In this document: piece after piece, positions 28,320 through 37,964 of the stretch | Layout: each line of letters starts with the position of its first letter | Position numbering within the stretch: position 1 is the first letter of the stretch | Assembly (NCBI GenBank): GCA_025055285.1 | Contig: JANWXM010000004.1 | Location: 62,001 to 126,000 of the forward strand | Length of the DNA stretch: 64,000 bases | Source: Saprospiraceae bacterium | Lineage (GTDB): Bacteria > Bacteroidota > Bacteroidia > Chitinophagales > Saprospiraceae | Direction: 5' to 3' | Notes under the pieces: generated by a model | Told to the model about the DNA's origin: nothing | Seen by the model: only the letters and a program-made list of their open reading frames with translations | Database searches by the model: none | Translations under genes and position numbers: made by a program

Positions 28320-28841
28320 ATGATGGCTAAAAAGCAACTGAAACCCAAGATCGCGCTTGACTTGACACTAACCGATCGCTTACTGGAGGCACTGGCTGCT
28401 CTCTTTGCTATCCTTGTGGTAGCTGTGCCGATTGCCTACTATGGCGAGCTGCCTGAGCGCATTCCACGGCATTTTGATATAGCCGGCCAAGTAGATAGTC
28501 ATGGGCCTAAGCACTTTGTGCTAATAGTAAATAGGTAAATAGTAGCTGCTATGGGCGCATTCCTTTTTGGGTTGCTTACCTGGATCACCTAGCACCCTCA
28601 CTGGTTCAACCATCCGGTGGCCATCGCTCCAGAAAATGCCAGGCGCCAGTATCGCTTGGCCACTCATCTAATGCGGCTACTTAAGTTGGGCGTGGTGATG
28701 CTATTCTTCTATCTCGTATGGAACACTGTTAGCATCGGACTAGGACGGACTGATGCGCTGTCGCCCGCACTACTCTGGTTGGTGCTGGGCGCTAATGGTA
28801 GTCTAGTGGCATGCTATCTTTTTAGAGCCCTTCAACAATAA
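28320..28841 (+). pseudogene. DUF1648-like membrane protein gene interrupted by two in-frame stops (TAA 28536-28538, TAG 28590-28592)
   Basis: One frame reads MMAKKQLKPKIALDLTL...IPRHFDIAGQVDSHGPKHFVLIVNR*IVAAMGAFLFGLLTWIT*HPHWFNHPVAIAPENARRQYRLATHLMRLLKLGVVMLFFYLVW...; both segments in the same frame. Confidence 0.75.
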
Positions 28842-29020
28842 CTGATTACTGTTTCTCTCGGCGTCTTTGCGCAGATGCACTGGCAACTGGGCATCTGTAA
28901 ATAGGCTATTTGCACCAGTCAACGCAGGTGCAGTTGAGCGTTGAAGTTGTACTCCGAGAACATGCAACATATTCTTATCTCGCCCTTGAAGATTATCCTC
29001 GGATTTGCGGAAAAGCTGGT

Positions 29021-29857
29021 TTATTGAAGCGTTTTTCGCAAGTAGTTGAGGGCAGTAGCCCGTGCTTCCTGGGCCGAAGGCTCGTGATAACGTTGGCCGG
29101 TTGGGTTGGCGAAAGCATGGTCGGCATCGTACTCGTGCAGGTGTAAAGTTTTGCCGGCGAGGCGCATGCTATCGGCAAAAGCGCTGACAACTTCATCCGT
29201 GATCCAGCGATCGCGTTTGGCGTGTATAAAGAGCACGTCGGTGTGCAGGGCTTTCAGACGCTCGACACTCTGCTCAGGCATTCCGTAGTAGACGACACAG
29301 CCCTTAACGCGCTGACCCAACAGAAGAGCCGCTCGCAGTGACCAGCTACCGCCGAAGCACCAGCCCAGCGTGCGAAAATTGGCTTGCTCACCCAAAAAGG
29401 CTGCTGCACCGCGGATGATACGTTCGGCACGCTCGGGCTGACAACTTTGCATCAGCCGGCGCGCTTCATCGGCACTGGTAGCCACCTTGCCGTCGTACAG
29501 ATCAACGGCTAGCACGTGAATGTTGAGGTCGTGTGCCCAGCGAATGGCCTCGTTACGAATGTGGTCATTGAGGCCCCACCATTCGTGGAAAAGGAGCAGA
29601 AACTGATTTGTTTGGCGGTGTGCCAAAGCTAGAAAACCATGACCGATAGTGCTGTCCTCCAAGAGGAACGTCACAGGTCGGCCTCCGTGAAGTAACGCCA
29701 CCGGTTGGGGCGCTGGATGTGCCTGCTGAAAGGCCAGCTCGTTGGCAAAACTAACAAAATCGGCATGGCACATGGCTAACTGAGAGCGCCCCGAGTGGTG
29801 TTGCTGACAAGCCTGCCAGCATAGCAGTGTTAGAGCAGGGAGAATAATGCGCAACAT
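29021..29857 (-). CDS. Dienelactone hydrolase family protein, exported lipoprotein
   Basis: LLFHEWWGLNDHIRNEAIRWAHDLNIHVLAVDLYDGKVATSADEARRLM...GWCFGGSWSLRAALL...DADHAFANPTGQRY. Confidence 0.9.
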   Translation of the reverse strand: MLRIILPALTLLCWQACQQHHSGRSQLAMCHADFVSFANELAFQQAHPAPQPVALLHGGRPVTFLLEDSTIGHGFLALAHRQTNQFLLLFHEWWGLNDHIRNEAIRWAHDLNIHVLAVDLYDGKVATSADEARRLMQSCQPERAERIIRGAAAFLGEQANFRTLGWCFGGSWSLRAALLLGQRVKGCVVYYGMPEQSVERLKALHTDVLFIHAKRDRWITDEVVSAFADSMRLAGKTLHLHEYDADHAFANPTGQRYHEPSAQEARATALNYLRKTLQ

Positions 29858-29942
29858 CGTACAAAAAAGGTCTAGGTGAAAGAAAAAATGAACCGCACAC
29901 AGGCACTTGGTTAGGCAATCCTCAGTGACCCTAAGGGAATCT

Positions 29943-31451
29943 CTACGCCGCCGCCCAAGGCCCTCTCAATTTTCTCCAAAAACGTATAACCGCTTGATTC
30001 ATTTCCGGCGAAATGCCTGAGCCAAGCACTAAACTACCAAAAACTATAGAAAAAAAGCCTGCGCGCGTTAGGATGTTCCACAAAGGATAATCTGTACTGG
30101 GCAGCAGCCAGGCAGCTGTCACCCCAATCGCTGCCCAAATAGCTAGCAGTAGCGTTTTGCTCGAAAAAGGTTGTAGGCTAAATTTTATCCAGACTAAAAT
30201 AGCGCCCACTGCTTGATAAGCCATAGCAGTCAAGAACGCAGCCAGAGCCGCTCCTAAAATGCCCAACACCGGGATAAGCCACAAACTAAATATGACATTA
30301 GCTAATGCCAAGACAGCGAGCGATACTAACGAATACCGATAATACCGAGAGTAATAAAGCAGAGGCCCGTTTAAGCTCATGGCTGTTTCAACCAGCTTTG
30401 CTGCGCATAGGAGAAAAAGTACGCCTTTGCCCTCCGATATTTCAGCACTGTTAGGCATGAGCCGATATAGGTCTGAGGCCGATACAAGGATGCATCCGAA
30501 GAGAAATAGTCCAGCAGTTAGTAGGTGTACTGACATGGAGCGATAAAGTGTATGCAAAGCTAAGCGGTTTTCTTGCGCCAGATGTTGGCTCATAATGGGT
30601 ATGCTCACAGTGAGAAGCCCTTTAAGTGGAATGTCCATAGCTACGGCGATATTTAAGGCTATTGCGTAAATACCCGTGCGGCGCATATCTGTAAGACTGC
30701 CAACTAAAAAAGTATCGGCCTTAGTGGCTAACAAAAGGGCCATTCCTGAGGCTATGCCGAAGATAGCGTAGTTGAAGATTTCACGTCGAAGTGGAGCGGG
30801 CCATCTCGTCCAAGTTGGCCAAATAGGATTTTCTCCAAGTCTTTTCAAATAAAAGCACAACGTTACGGTTACAGTAGCAAAGTGCCCTACAAGCAAAGCC
30901 AGCACCGCATTTTGGGTTAACCATCCCTGCCATAGGGCAATCATAAGCAAGGGTAACACAATCTTCAGCGCTACTTCGAAGAGTAGGGAAGGGACTACAA
31001 TGCGCTGTCGATTCGACGCGTAGTATGTTAGCGTCAGCGACAGGCCGTAAAAGAGGGTTAAGGGAAACACCCAATATATTTGGGTGCCTGCGAGCCCAGC
31101 TTGCTCTTGCAGATGTGGCTGCCATAGAATTGCTAAGATTGCCCACAAGAGCCAACCTCCAATCGACATTAAAATAATTAAGCCAAAAAGAGCGCTATGT
31201 CCTTGCGGCAGATGTTGAAAATGTGGAAAGAAACGCACACCTACCGTATGCGCAGATAGCGACAGAATGGGGTAACTCAACACACTGATGCTAAGTAAGT
31301 ATTGAACTAGCCCATAAGTTTCTACAATCTCGGCGCGTGAGTACACCAGCACTGTGCTAAGGGTGCCAACAGCCAAGCCAACAAAGTTGAGTACTGTGTA
31401 CTTGAGTCCTTGCCGCTGTATTATGCCCATGCCTGGAGATTGGTCAATCAA
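29943..31451 (-). CDS. Polysaccharide biosynthesis / oligosaccharide flippase-type membrane protein
   Basis: Many transmembrane segments; IIQRQGLKYTVLNFVGLAVGTLSTVLVYSRAEIVETYGLVQYLLSISVLSYPILSLS. Confidence 0.82.
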   Translation of the reverse strand: MIDQSPGMGIIQRQGLKYTVLNFVGLAVGTLSTVLVYSRAEIVETYGLVQYLLSISVLSYPILSLSAHTVGVRFFPHFQHLPQGHSALFGLIILMSIGGWLLWAILAILWQPHLQEQAGLAGTQIYWVFPLTLFYGLSLTLTYYASNRQRIVVPSLLFEVALKIVLPLLMIALWQGWLTQNAVLALLVGHFATVTVTLCFYLKRLGENPIWPTWTRWPAPLRREIFNYAIFGIASGMALLLATKADTFLVGSLTDMRRTGIYAIALNIAVAMDIPLKGLLTVSIPIMSQHLAQENRLALHTLYRSMSVHLLTAGLFLFGCILVSASDLYRLMPNSAEISEGKGVLFLLCAAKLVETAMSLNGPLLYYSRYYRYSLVSLAVLALANVIFSLWLIPVLGILGAALAAFLTAMAYQAVGAILVWIKFSLQPFSSKTLLLAIWAAIGVTAAWLLPSTDYPLWNILTRAGFFSIVFGSLVLGSGISPEMNQAVIRFWRKLRGPWAAA

Positions 31452-32940
31452 CTACCACGAAGCGGCGGATAGCGATACCCAACTCGTTTCGTATGGCTAA
31501 AACATAGGCACCTACTTGCAGCTGTTCAATGGGCAGAGCCATGGTATTTTCGCCAGGGTACAGGCGTTCAGATTGCTGCCAGCATAGGCGTCCGGCAGCG
31601 TCATAGATCGTCAAGAGCACTTCCATAGCATCCTCCACTTGGGCCTGAAACTGTGCTGGTCGGCTCATTGAAGTTGGATTAGGCTTGAGGGTAAGCGTTG
31701 CGCGACGCTCTAAATCATTAGTGGCCAATAGGTTTTGTGTGCGGAAGGAACCAATTTGCGCTCGAGCGAAAGGCTGACACAGATCCCAGTCGCTATATGC
31801 GCGTACACGCCAGTAGAGCACCCAATTATTCGGCATTACTTTCGTAATAATGGCATGGTCAGTGTCTATAAAGGTTTCTGTGTAGAATCTAGTAGCAAAA
31901 TCGGGCGAGCGGCTTATTTCAACGACATAGTACCGCGCGCCCGGTATCTTTTTCCATTTAAGTTCGATGTGATTATATTGCACTACTTGAGTAGAATCCA
32001 ATGGACTAACCAGCTCTACTTGGACGTCGTCGGGCAATTCAGGCAAAGGATTCGTAAATTGTAAATAAGCCTTGTGTTCCGTGCGCAAATTGGCCCGCAT
32101 GGCAGCTATTTGCTCTGGGCTAAAGCGGTGGGCACAGCGGTCGTAAGCATAACTCATGATGAGCGATGCGTCCGAGCGGAACGGCACACCATCAGGGTCT
32201 ATTTGTTCCGTAAGACTGCGGCCAGCTGTATCACAAGGCCAACGATAATTGAGGTAATCGGGTGGCGTGTCACAGAAGCCATCTCCTGCTGTGTAGCAGT
32301 TTGAGCCATTCGTTTTTTCTACCGCTCTGCCGTAGACGAAAGGAGGCGCTGCCTTTCCATAATTCCATTCAAAGCCTTCCCAGCCCGAAAAGGTGTGAGG
32401 CAGGGAGAAATGGTGCCCTACCTCGTGCGCCCAAGTTGTATTAAAGGGGCCCGAGCATCCGCTGCGCATAACCACGGCATCGTACCACGCATAGCCACAA
32501 TTGCCAGCCGGGTCAGCAACTACAAAGGCATTCAAACGGTTGCGCAGCGGTGGTACTATGGCCTGAAGCATCTGGGCTCCTGCTTGAAAGTCGTGAGTGT
32601 ACCAATTGCTGTTGTTGTGGTAGCGCACGGCATCCCCTGGCATTAAATAAAATCGGATGCGTGCCTGGTTGAATTGCTCGTTGAGCTTGCACATGGCTCG
32701 CAGGGCTTGGTCGAGGGGGAAATGCCCCGTACCATTGTTTGTACCTACTAAATGCAACGTAACAGGCACGTATAGCCAGGCTGTATCATCGTTTTCTGAG
32801 GAGCCGTGAAGAGCAGTGTTGCGCTGATACCATTCCAACCAAGGCGATTTGCCTACATAACCACACTTACCTTGCTCTTCAAATTGAGCATGTGCAGCAA
32901 CAGCGAGGAATAGGCCTGCTAGGTTAAGAAACAAGCGCAT
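31444..32940 (-). CDS. Secreted metzincin-type zinc metalloprotease (M43-like) with T9SS sorting domain
   Basis: Zinc motif HEVGHHFSLPHTF; C-terminus LKPNPTSMSRPAQFQ...LTIYDAAGRLCWQQ...GAYVLAIRNELGIAIRRFVVVD. Confidence 0.88.
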   Translation of the reverse strand: MRLFLNLAGLFLAVAAHAQFEEQGKCGYVGKSPWLEWYQRNTALHGSSENDDTAWLYVPVTLHLVGTNNGTGHFPLDQALRAMCKLNEQFNQARIRFYLMPGDAVRYHNNSNWYTHDFQAGAQMLQAIVPPLRNRLNAFVVADPAGNCGYAWYDAVVMRSGCSGPFNTTWAHEVGHHFSLPHTFSGWEGFEWNYGKAAPPFVYGRAVEKTNGSNCYTAGDGFCDTPPDYLNYRWPCDTAGRSLTEQIDPDGVPFRSDASLIMSYAYDRCAHRFSPEQIAAMRANLRTEHKAYLQFTNPLPELPDDVQVELVSPLDSTQVVQYNHIELKWKKIPGARYYVVEISRSPDFATRFYTETFIDTDHAIITKVMPNNWVLYWRVRAYSDWDLCQPFARAQIGSFRTQNLLATNDLERRATLTLKPNPTSMSRPAQFQAQVEDAMEVLLTIYDAAGRLCWQQSERLYPGENTMALPIEQLQVGAYVLAIRNELGIAIRRFVVVD

Positions 32941-33441
32941 GTTTGGCGTACAGTTTGACTATAAGATATTGAAAAGAATTGCGAGGTTGCCTTGCGCGCG
33001 GATTTGGCAGCGAAGGTAAGTAGGCCACTTCGTTTAGCTTGCAATCTACTTCTCGTGTTTTTCGAAAAATTTCGGTTCAAGGAGGCGCAAAGCACAGACG
33101 CACTAAAATCGTTACCTGGGTGCCGAGGTTTTATTCCCTGCAAATGCACGAATTTTATAAATGTTAAGCAGGAATCATGCTAGCAGCTCTATGCTTTAAA
33201 AGCTACCGTTTGGACAGACTGAAGCAGTAAAGAGGCCTCTTAGTTTTGTCGTAACAAGCGCAATGAGAATAACCGAAATTTAGCTAGAAGGTTTTCATTC
33301 AAATAGCCCTGAGATAGGAGACAAACGCGAATGTTGCTGGGAATTTTGATTTTACATGCTAGTCGTTCTAGAGTTAGTAATTTATACGGATGTTTGCCGA
33401 AGCTTAGCCAATCGGGGCAATTGCCCGAAGGAGGAAGAAAC

Positions 33442-34272
33442 ATGTTAAGCAAAGCTAAGGCGCCCTTTTTGGGAAAAGTTGTACTTGTTACGGGTAGTGG
33501 TAGCGGGATTGGACGCGCCACAGCTCTTGCCTTTGGACAGGCAGGAGCCTTCGTTATGCTTAACGGTCGCAAGGAAGAAAAGTTACAGCACACGCGTGAA
33601 CAATTTGCTCAGCAAGGATTGAACGTAGATTATTGTGTGGCGGACGTACAATATTATGAACACTGTCAAGCCTTAGTTAAGAGCACCATCGAACGGTTCG
33701 GTCGTCTAGATGTAGTGATAGCCAATGCGAGTTCTAGCCAACGTTCGGAATTTATTCGTACAGACCCTGCCATCTTCCGTCATGTTTTGGAGTCTAACAT
33801 TCTTTCTGCGGCCTACATAGCGCATGCGGCACTGCCCTCATTAGTAGAGAGCCAAGGGAGCCTAGTCTTGGTTAGTTCTTTAGCCGGGCTTATAGGATTG
33901 CCAACAAGCGCAGCATATTCAGCGGGAAAGATGGCACTTACAGCGCTAGCTCAAAGCTTACGCACGGAGGTTGCGGCAACAGGAGTGCATGTAGGCATTG
34001 CTTACGTAGGTTTTACGCGCAATGACCCGGACAAACGCGTGTTCGACGCACAAGGGCGCTTAGTACCTGTTGCTCCTCGCGAGAGTCGCCTTCAGCAAAC
34101 CCAAGAGGAGGTAGCGCGTGCGATAGTGCGAATGGTTTATCGTCGGCAATCGCGCACTGTGTTGTCGTCGTTAGGCAAGCTGCTTTGGGTGATCAATGCC
34201 TTGAGCCCTACTCTTGCAGAACGAGGAGTTCGCTGGTCGTATCGGCGTTTCCCTCACATGTATCACGGGTAA
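33442..34272 (+). CDS. Short-chain dehydrogenase/reductase
   Basis: KVVLVTGSGSGIGRATALAFGQAGAFVMLNGR, YSAGKMAL; AAGGAGG upstream of ATG 33442. Confidence 0.92.
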   Translation: MLSKAKAPFLGKVVLVTGSGSGIGRATALAFGQAGAFVMLNGRKEEKLQHTREQFAQQGLNVDYCVADVQYYEHCQALVKSTIERFGRLDVVIANASSSQRSEFIRTDPAIFRHVLESNILSAAYIAHAALPSLVESQGSLVLVSSLAGLIGLPTSAAYSAGKMALTALAQSLRTEVAATGVHVGIAYVGFTRNDPDKRVFDAQGRLVPVAPRESRLQQTQEEVARAIVRMVYRRQSRTVLSSLGKLLWVINALSPTLAERGVRWSYRRFPHMYHG

Positions 34273-35459
34273 AACCAAAGAGGAAAGGCTTCTCCGGCCT
34301 CAAAATGGTCTTGTCCACGAGGTAATTCTAAAAAAGCCTGAGTAGAGGTTAAATTGGCTAGGTCTCCGCTGCCATGTCCAGGTCGCGGATGAGCCCATAA
34401 GTGACCTTGCCGATTTTCTACGCTGACTGGTACGAACCACGTGAGGTCAGGCTTAAATATGAGTGGTTCAGCTAGCAGCGCCCACTGGGCAGGAAGAGAA
34501 AGAGTTGCACCACTAGCGCGGTATATCCAGGGTAGAGCGTAGCGCACTGTGCACAAGAATGCTGAAACAGGATTTCCCGGCATGGCAAAGACTGCGCCTA
34601 GCTGTGACGTTCGGGCAAAGAGAAAGGGCTTCCCTGGCCGCTGAGACACTTTGTGAAAGATTACTGTTGCGCCGATCTCGCGCAATACTTCAGGAACGAT
34701 GTCGCGTTTGCCAGCAGAGACACCTCCTGTTATGAAGACTACTTCATACTCCGATAAAAGGTAAGACAAGGTGGTGCGTAGCGCAGCAGCTTCGTCAGAG
34801 CAGTGGAAGCGTACACATGAGGCCACCCACGGCCGTAACATTGCTTCAATGGCCCAAGGATTGGACAGGCGTATTTGCCATGGTTGAGGCAAATCATTTA
34901 CCTGTACAAGTTCGTCACCCGTAGCAAGAATCGCTACACTTGGCTGGCGCGTTACCCGAACCCGGGTAAGGCCAACGGTAGCTAAGAGTGCCATATGCGA
35001 GGCTCCCAACACAACTCCACTCTCCAGAATGACGTCACCGGCGCGACGGTCTTTTCCCTGAGGATGTACATTTTGTCCTTGGCGTACCTCTTGAGCCAGA
35101 ATCGTCGCCTTTCCCTCGGCAATAGAGATCTGCTCGTAAGGTATGACTGTGTCTGCTCCTGGAGGTAGTACTCCACCTGTAGCTACTTCCCAGCACGCGT
35201 CTCGGCTCACTAAAGGTTGCGGAGCCGCTCCGGCTGGAATTTGCCCAAGCACAGCGAAAACCCGTTGGCCCGCTTCCCATGCGGCATATGCAATCGCGAT
35301 GCCATCCATGGAAACTCGAGCAAAAGGCGGAAAATCTCGATCAGCGTGCACTGCTTGCCGAAGAACCCGTCCAACCGCTCGCTCCAAAGGCACTTCCTCT
35401 ACTTCCCACACAGGAGTATATACAGCCAATAACTCGTCAGCTTGTTGTACGGTGACCAT
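34263..35459 (-). CDS. moeA: Molybdopterin molybdenumtransferase
   Basis: ERAVGRVLRQAVHADRDFPPFARVSMDGIAI, ATGGVLPPGADTVIPYEQ, VAILATGDEL, VFITGGVSAGKRDIVPEVL, FAMPGNPVSAFL. Confidence 0.95.
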   Translation of the reverse strand: MVTVQQADELLAVYTPVWEVEEVPLERAVGRVLRQAVHADRDFPPFARVSMDGIAIAYAAWEAGQRVFAVLGQIPAGAAPQPLVSRDACWEVATGGVLPPGADTVIPYEQISIAEGKATILAQEVRQGQNVHPQGKDRRAGDVILESGVVLGASHMALLATVGLTRVRVTRQPSVAILATGDELVQVNDLPQPWQIRLSNPWAIEAMLRPWVASCVRFHCSDEAAALRTTLSYLLSEYEVVFITGGVSAGKRDIVPEVLREIGATVIFHKVSQRPGKPFLFARTSQLGAVFAMPGNPVSAFLCTVRYALPWIYRASGATLSLPAQWALLAEPLIFKPDLTWFVPVSVENRQGHLWAHPRPGHGSGDLANLTSTQAFLELPRGQDHFEAGEAFPLWFYP

Positions 35460-35478
35460 AATACTGCGAAGGAATGCG

Positions 35479-35486
35479 TATTTTTG
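35479..35486 (+). promoter_or_regulatory. -7 element TATTTTTG 10 nt before mobA ATG
   Basis: Exact TAnnTTTG in the 37-bp divergent moeA/mobA intergenic. Confidence 0.4.
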
Positions 35487-35496
35487 GCCGAAAAAT

Positions 35497-36093
35497 ATGG
35501 CTAGTATTCCGCCGCTCAAGGGCCTAGTTCTAGCTGGAGGGCGCTCCAAGCGCATGGGGCAAGATAAGGGTTTAATCAGCTGGCATGGCCGACCTCAGCG
35601 GCTTTATCTGGTTGAACTCTTAGAGCAAGTCGGTATACCGGCCTATCTTTCGTGTCGTCCTGAGCAGGTGCCCGAACTAACGGGTTGTCGGCTTATTCCT
35701 GACCGTCTTGATAATGCTGGACCACTTGGAGCGCTGTATTCTGCTTTCTGCGAAGAACCTCAAGTGGCCTGGTTAGCGGTTGCTTGCGACATGCCATTGA
35801 TAGACGAAAGTGCTATTCGGCATCTGGTGGCCCATCGACAGCCCGCATATGGAGGAACAGCTTATCGAGCTCCTGCTTTCGACGATGGTTCGCCCGACCC
35901 CTTGTTTGCCATCTGGGAACCAAAGGCTTTTCCTATTATCTGCGAGAAACTGGCATTGGGTCAGCGATGTGCGCGCAAAGCCCTTCAAGCTGCAGGAATT
36001 CATCTCCTCGAAAATCCACGCCCTCACATACTGGCAAATGCCAATACGCCCCAGGAGGCTGACCAGTTGAGGATCTTATTGAAAGGATTTTAA
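35497..36093 (+). CDS. mobA: Molybdenum cofactor guanylyltransferase
   Basis: LKGLVLAGGRSKRMGQDKGLISWHGRPQ, WLAVACDMPLIDESAI; track start 35143 lies in antisense moeA and was corrected. Confidence 0.92.
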   Translation: MASIPPLKGLVLAGGRSKRMGQDKGLISWHGRPQRLYLVELLEQVGIPAYLSCRPEQVPELTGCRLIPDRLDNAGPLGALYSAFCEEPQVAWLAVACDMPLIDESAIRHLVAHRQPAYGGTAYRAPAFDDGSPDPLFAIWEPKAFPIICEKLALGQRCARKALQAAGIHLLENPRPHILANANTPQEADQLRILLKGF

Positions 36094-36285
36094 TAGGACC
36101 GGGTCAATCAAATAGACAATCCCATCTTGTGAAGCTCGTCAATGCAATACTTTTCGCCTTTCAATCTCATTTGTCGCAGAGAAACATAGACATAAAGGAG
36201 AAGCGCTTATACGACCGCTAGCACTTAGCTGTTTCTCTGCTCTTTCGTGCATTTTCTTCCTGTTTTTTGGACAATCTCTGTAGGA

Positions 36286-37149
36286 CTAGTTCTCAAAGTA
36301 GCGCGTTTGAACGAAAAACTTAGGGTCGATAGCCCGCAACTCCCGAGCAGCTGCAGGTGAAAGAATGACCTCGATGTTTGGCTCATAAGTAGAGGGGATC
36401 CGTCCAATGACTTGTGCGTAGACAACGGTATGGTTCATAGGGTTAGTAACAGCGATAACAGAACCAATGATAGCCTTTCGGTGTAGAGCATAAAAGTCGT
36501 CCTTTTCGTTGCTTTCGCGATTCCAAAAGCAGATTCCTTGACTCGCATGTTCGGTAAAGCGCTTTTTATCCTCCTCAAAGCGAGTTTGAAGAGGGTATAA
36601 TTTGGAGAGTTCGACGGAGGATGAAGTGCGCCAGTCGGCGGGTATGCCTTCTGTGCTTATCCAGCCTACGTGAAGTATTTGGCCTGGATAAACGTTGTCA
36701 TTGACCAAGCGGTTGCGTCTGCGTATAGAATCTGTTGGCATATCGAAGATCCGTTTGGCAACGTGAAAAAGGTTGTCGCCAGGTTGGACGACATAGAAGA
36801 TAGGCGCATAGTGCATGGGGTTAAAGAACGTGCCCTTGTAACGTCGGATAGCTCGATTAGGGATGGGTATTTTTAGCAACATCCCTGGCTGCAGAGAAGA
36901 TTCGTCCCGTAGAACAGGGTTAAAGCGAAATAGTTCCTTAAGCCCTAAACCGTAAAAGCGCGAGATGGAGAATAGTGTATGCCCTGGTTTTACGAGATGA
37001 TTAGCGTATTTTTGCCCGTTTTCTACGGTTAGTAACAAGGTATCTCGCCAAGTAAGTGGTGCTACTAAGCCCTTTGGCTGTTGCCCTTTTTGGGCGAAGA
37101 CAGGACAAGTAGAAAAAAGCCAGACGATATACAAGTTTCTGAACGACAT
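36286..37149 (-). CDS. Exported LysM-domain protein
   Basis: Two LysM-like motifs: HLVKPGHTLFSISRFYGLGLKELFRFNP and YVVQPGDNLFHVAKRIFDMPTDSIRRRN. Confidence 0.88.
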   Translation of the reverse strand: MSFRNLYIVWLFSTCPVFAQKGQQPKGLVAPLTWRDTLLLTVENGQKYANHLVKPGHTLFSISRFYGLGLKELFRFNPVLRDESSLQPGMLLKIPIPNRAIRRYKGTFFNPMHYAPIFYVVQPGDNLFHVAKRIFDMPTDSIRRRNRLVNDNVYPGQILHVGWISTEGIPADWRTSSSVELSKLYPLQTRFEEDKKRFTEHASQGICFWNRESNEKDDFYALHRKAIIGSVIAVTNPMNHTVVYAQVIGRIPSTYEPNIEVILSPAAARELRAIDPKFFVQTRYFEN

Positions 37150-37176
37150 GGTCCCTCTCTGATGTATGTTTGCAGA

Positions 37177-37184
37177 CAAAGGTA
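37177..37184 (-). promoter_or_regulatory. -7 element TACCTTTG for LysM gene
   Basis: Plus strand CAAAGGTA, 27 nt from ATG 37149. Confidence 0.5.
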
Positions 37185-37211
37185 GGTGTCCGTTCGCTTT
37201 AAGAAACGCTC

Positions 37212-37964
37212 ATGGTTGTTGCTGTAATTCCAGCTCGATACGCCTCCACTCGTTTTCCGGGCAAGCCTTTAGTGGATATATGGGGAAAAAGTATGCTTCA
37301 ACGCGTGTGGGAACGGGTGTGTATGGCTACTTCGGTAAAGCGTGTCGTCATAGCCACCGATGATGAGCGAATTTACGAACATGCGCGCTCTTTTGGTGCC
37401 GAGGTAATAATGACGCGTGCAGATCATCGCAGTGGCACAGACCGATGCGCAGAAGCAGTTGCCGGTATTGAAGCAGCCGACATTGTGCTTAACATTCAAG
37501 GAGACGAGCCTTTCGTACAACCAGATCAAATCAACCTGCTGGTTCGCACCCTGAGGGAGGAGCCCGAATGTCCCATCGCCACACTAGTTAAGCGCATCTG
37601 CGACCAAGAAGAGTTGTTCAGTCCTAACGTTGTCAAGGCAGTGTTCTCTGAGCGTCGGCGCGCTCTCTATTTTAGCAGGCACCCTATTCCCTTTGTACGT
37701 GGAGCTGCGCCCGAGACGTGGCTAGCCAAAACGGTATTCTACAAGCACATAGGTATGTATGCTTTTCGCCGCTCTGTGCTGTTGCAATTAGCTCAACTTC
37801 CTGACTCGCCTCTCGAGCAGGCCGAGTCGCTAGAGCAGTTGCGCTGGTTGGCTCATGGCTACGACCTTGCCGTGGGCATCACGGAACAGGAAAGCATAAG
37901 CATTGACACACCGGAGGACTTACAACGCCTACTTGCTACACTAAAGCCTGCCGACACATTCTAA
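37212..37964 (+). CDS. kdsB: 3-deoxy-manno-octulosonate cytidylyltransferase
   Basis: VVAVIPARYASTRFPGKPLVDIWGKSMLQRVWERV, VLNIQGDEPFVQPDQI, HIGMYAFRRSVL. Confidence 0.96.
   Translation: MVVAVIPARYASTRFPGKPLVDIWGKSMLQRVWERVCMATSVKRVVIATDDERIYEHARSFGAEVIMTRADHRSGTDRCAEAVAGIEAADIVLNIQGDEPFVQPDQINLLVRTLREEPECPIATLVKRICDQEELFSPNVVKAVFSERRRALYFSRHPIPFVRGAAPETWLAKTVFYKHIGMYAFRRSVLLQLAQLPDSPLEQAESLEQLRWLAHGYDLAVGITEQESISIDTPEDLQRLLATLKPADTF

Noticed and set aside
33230-33241. Perfect 12-bp palindrome AAGAGGCCTCTT upstream of the SDR gene
   Set aside because: Single short palindrome with no promoter context or second copy noticed; compatible with chance.
35143-35496. N-terminal extension of mobA in the ORF track
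   Set aside because: Antisense to the moeA coding sequence; the nucleotide-binding LAGGRSKRMG motif starts just after ATG 35497.
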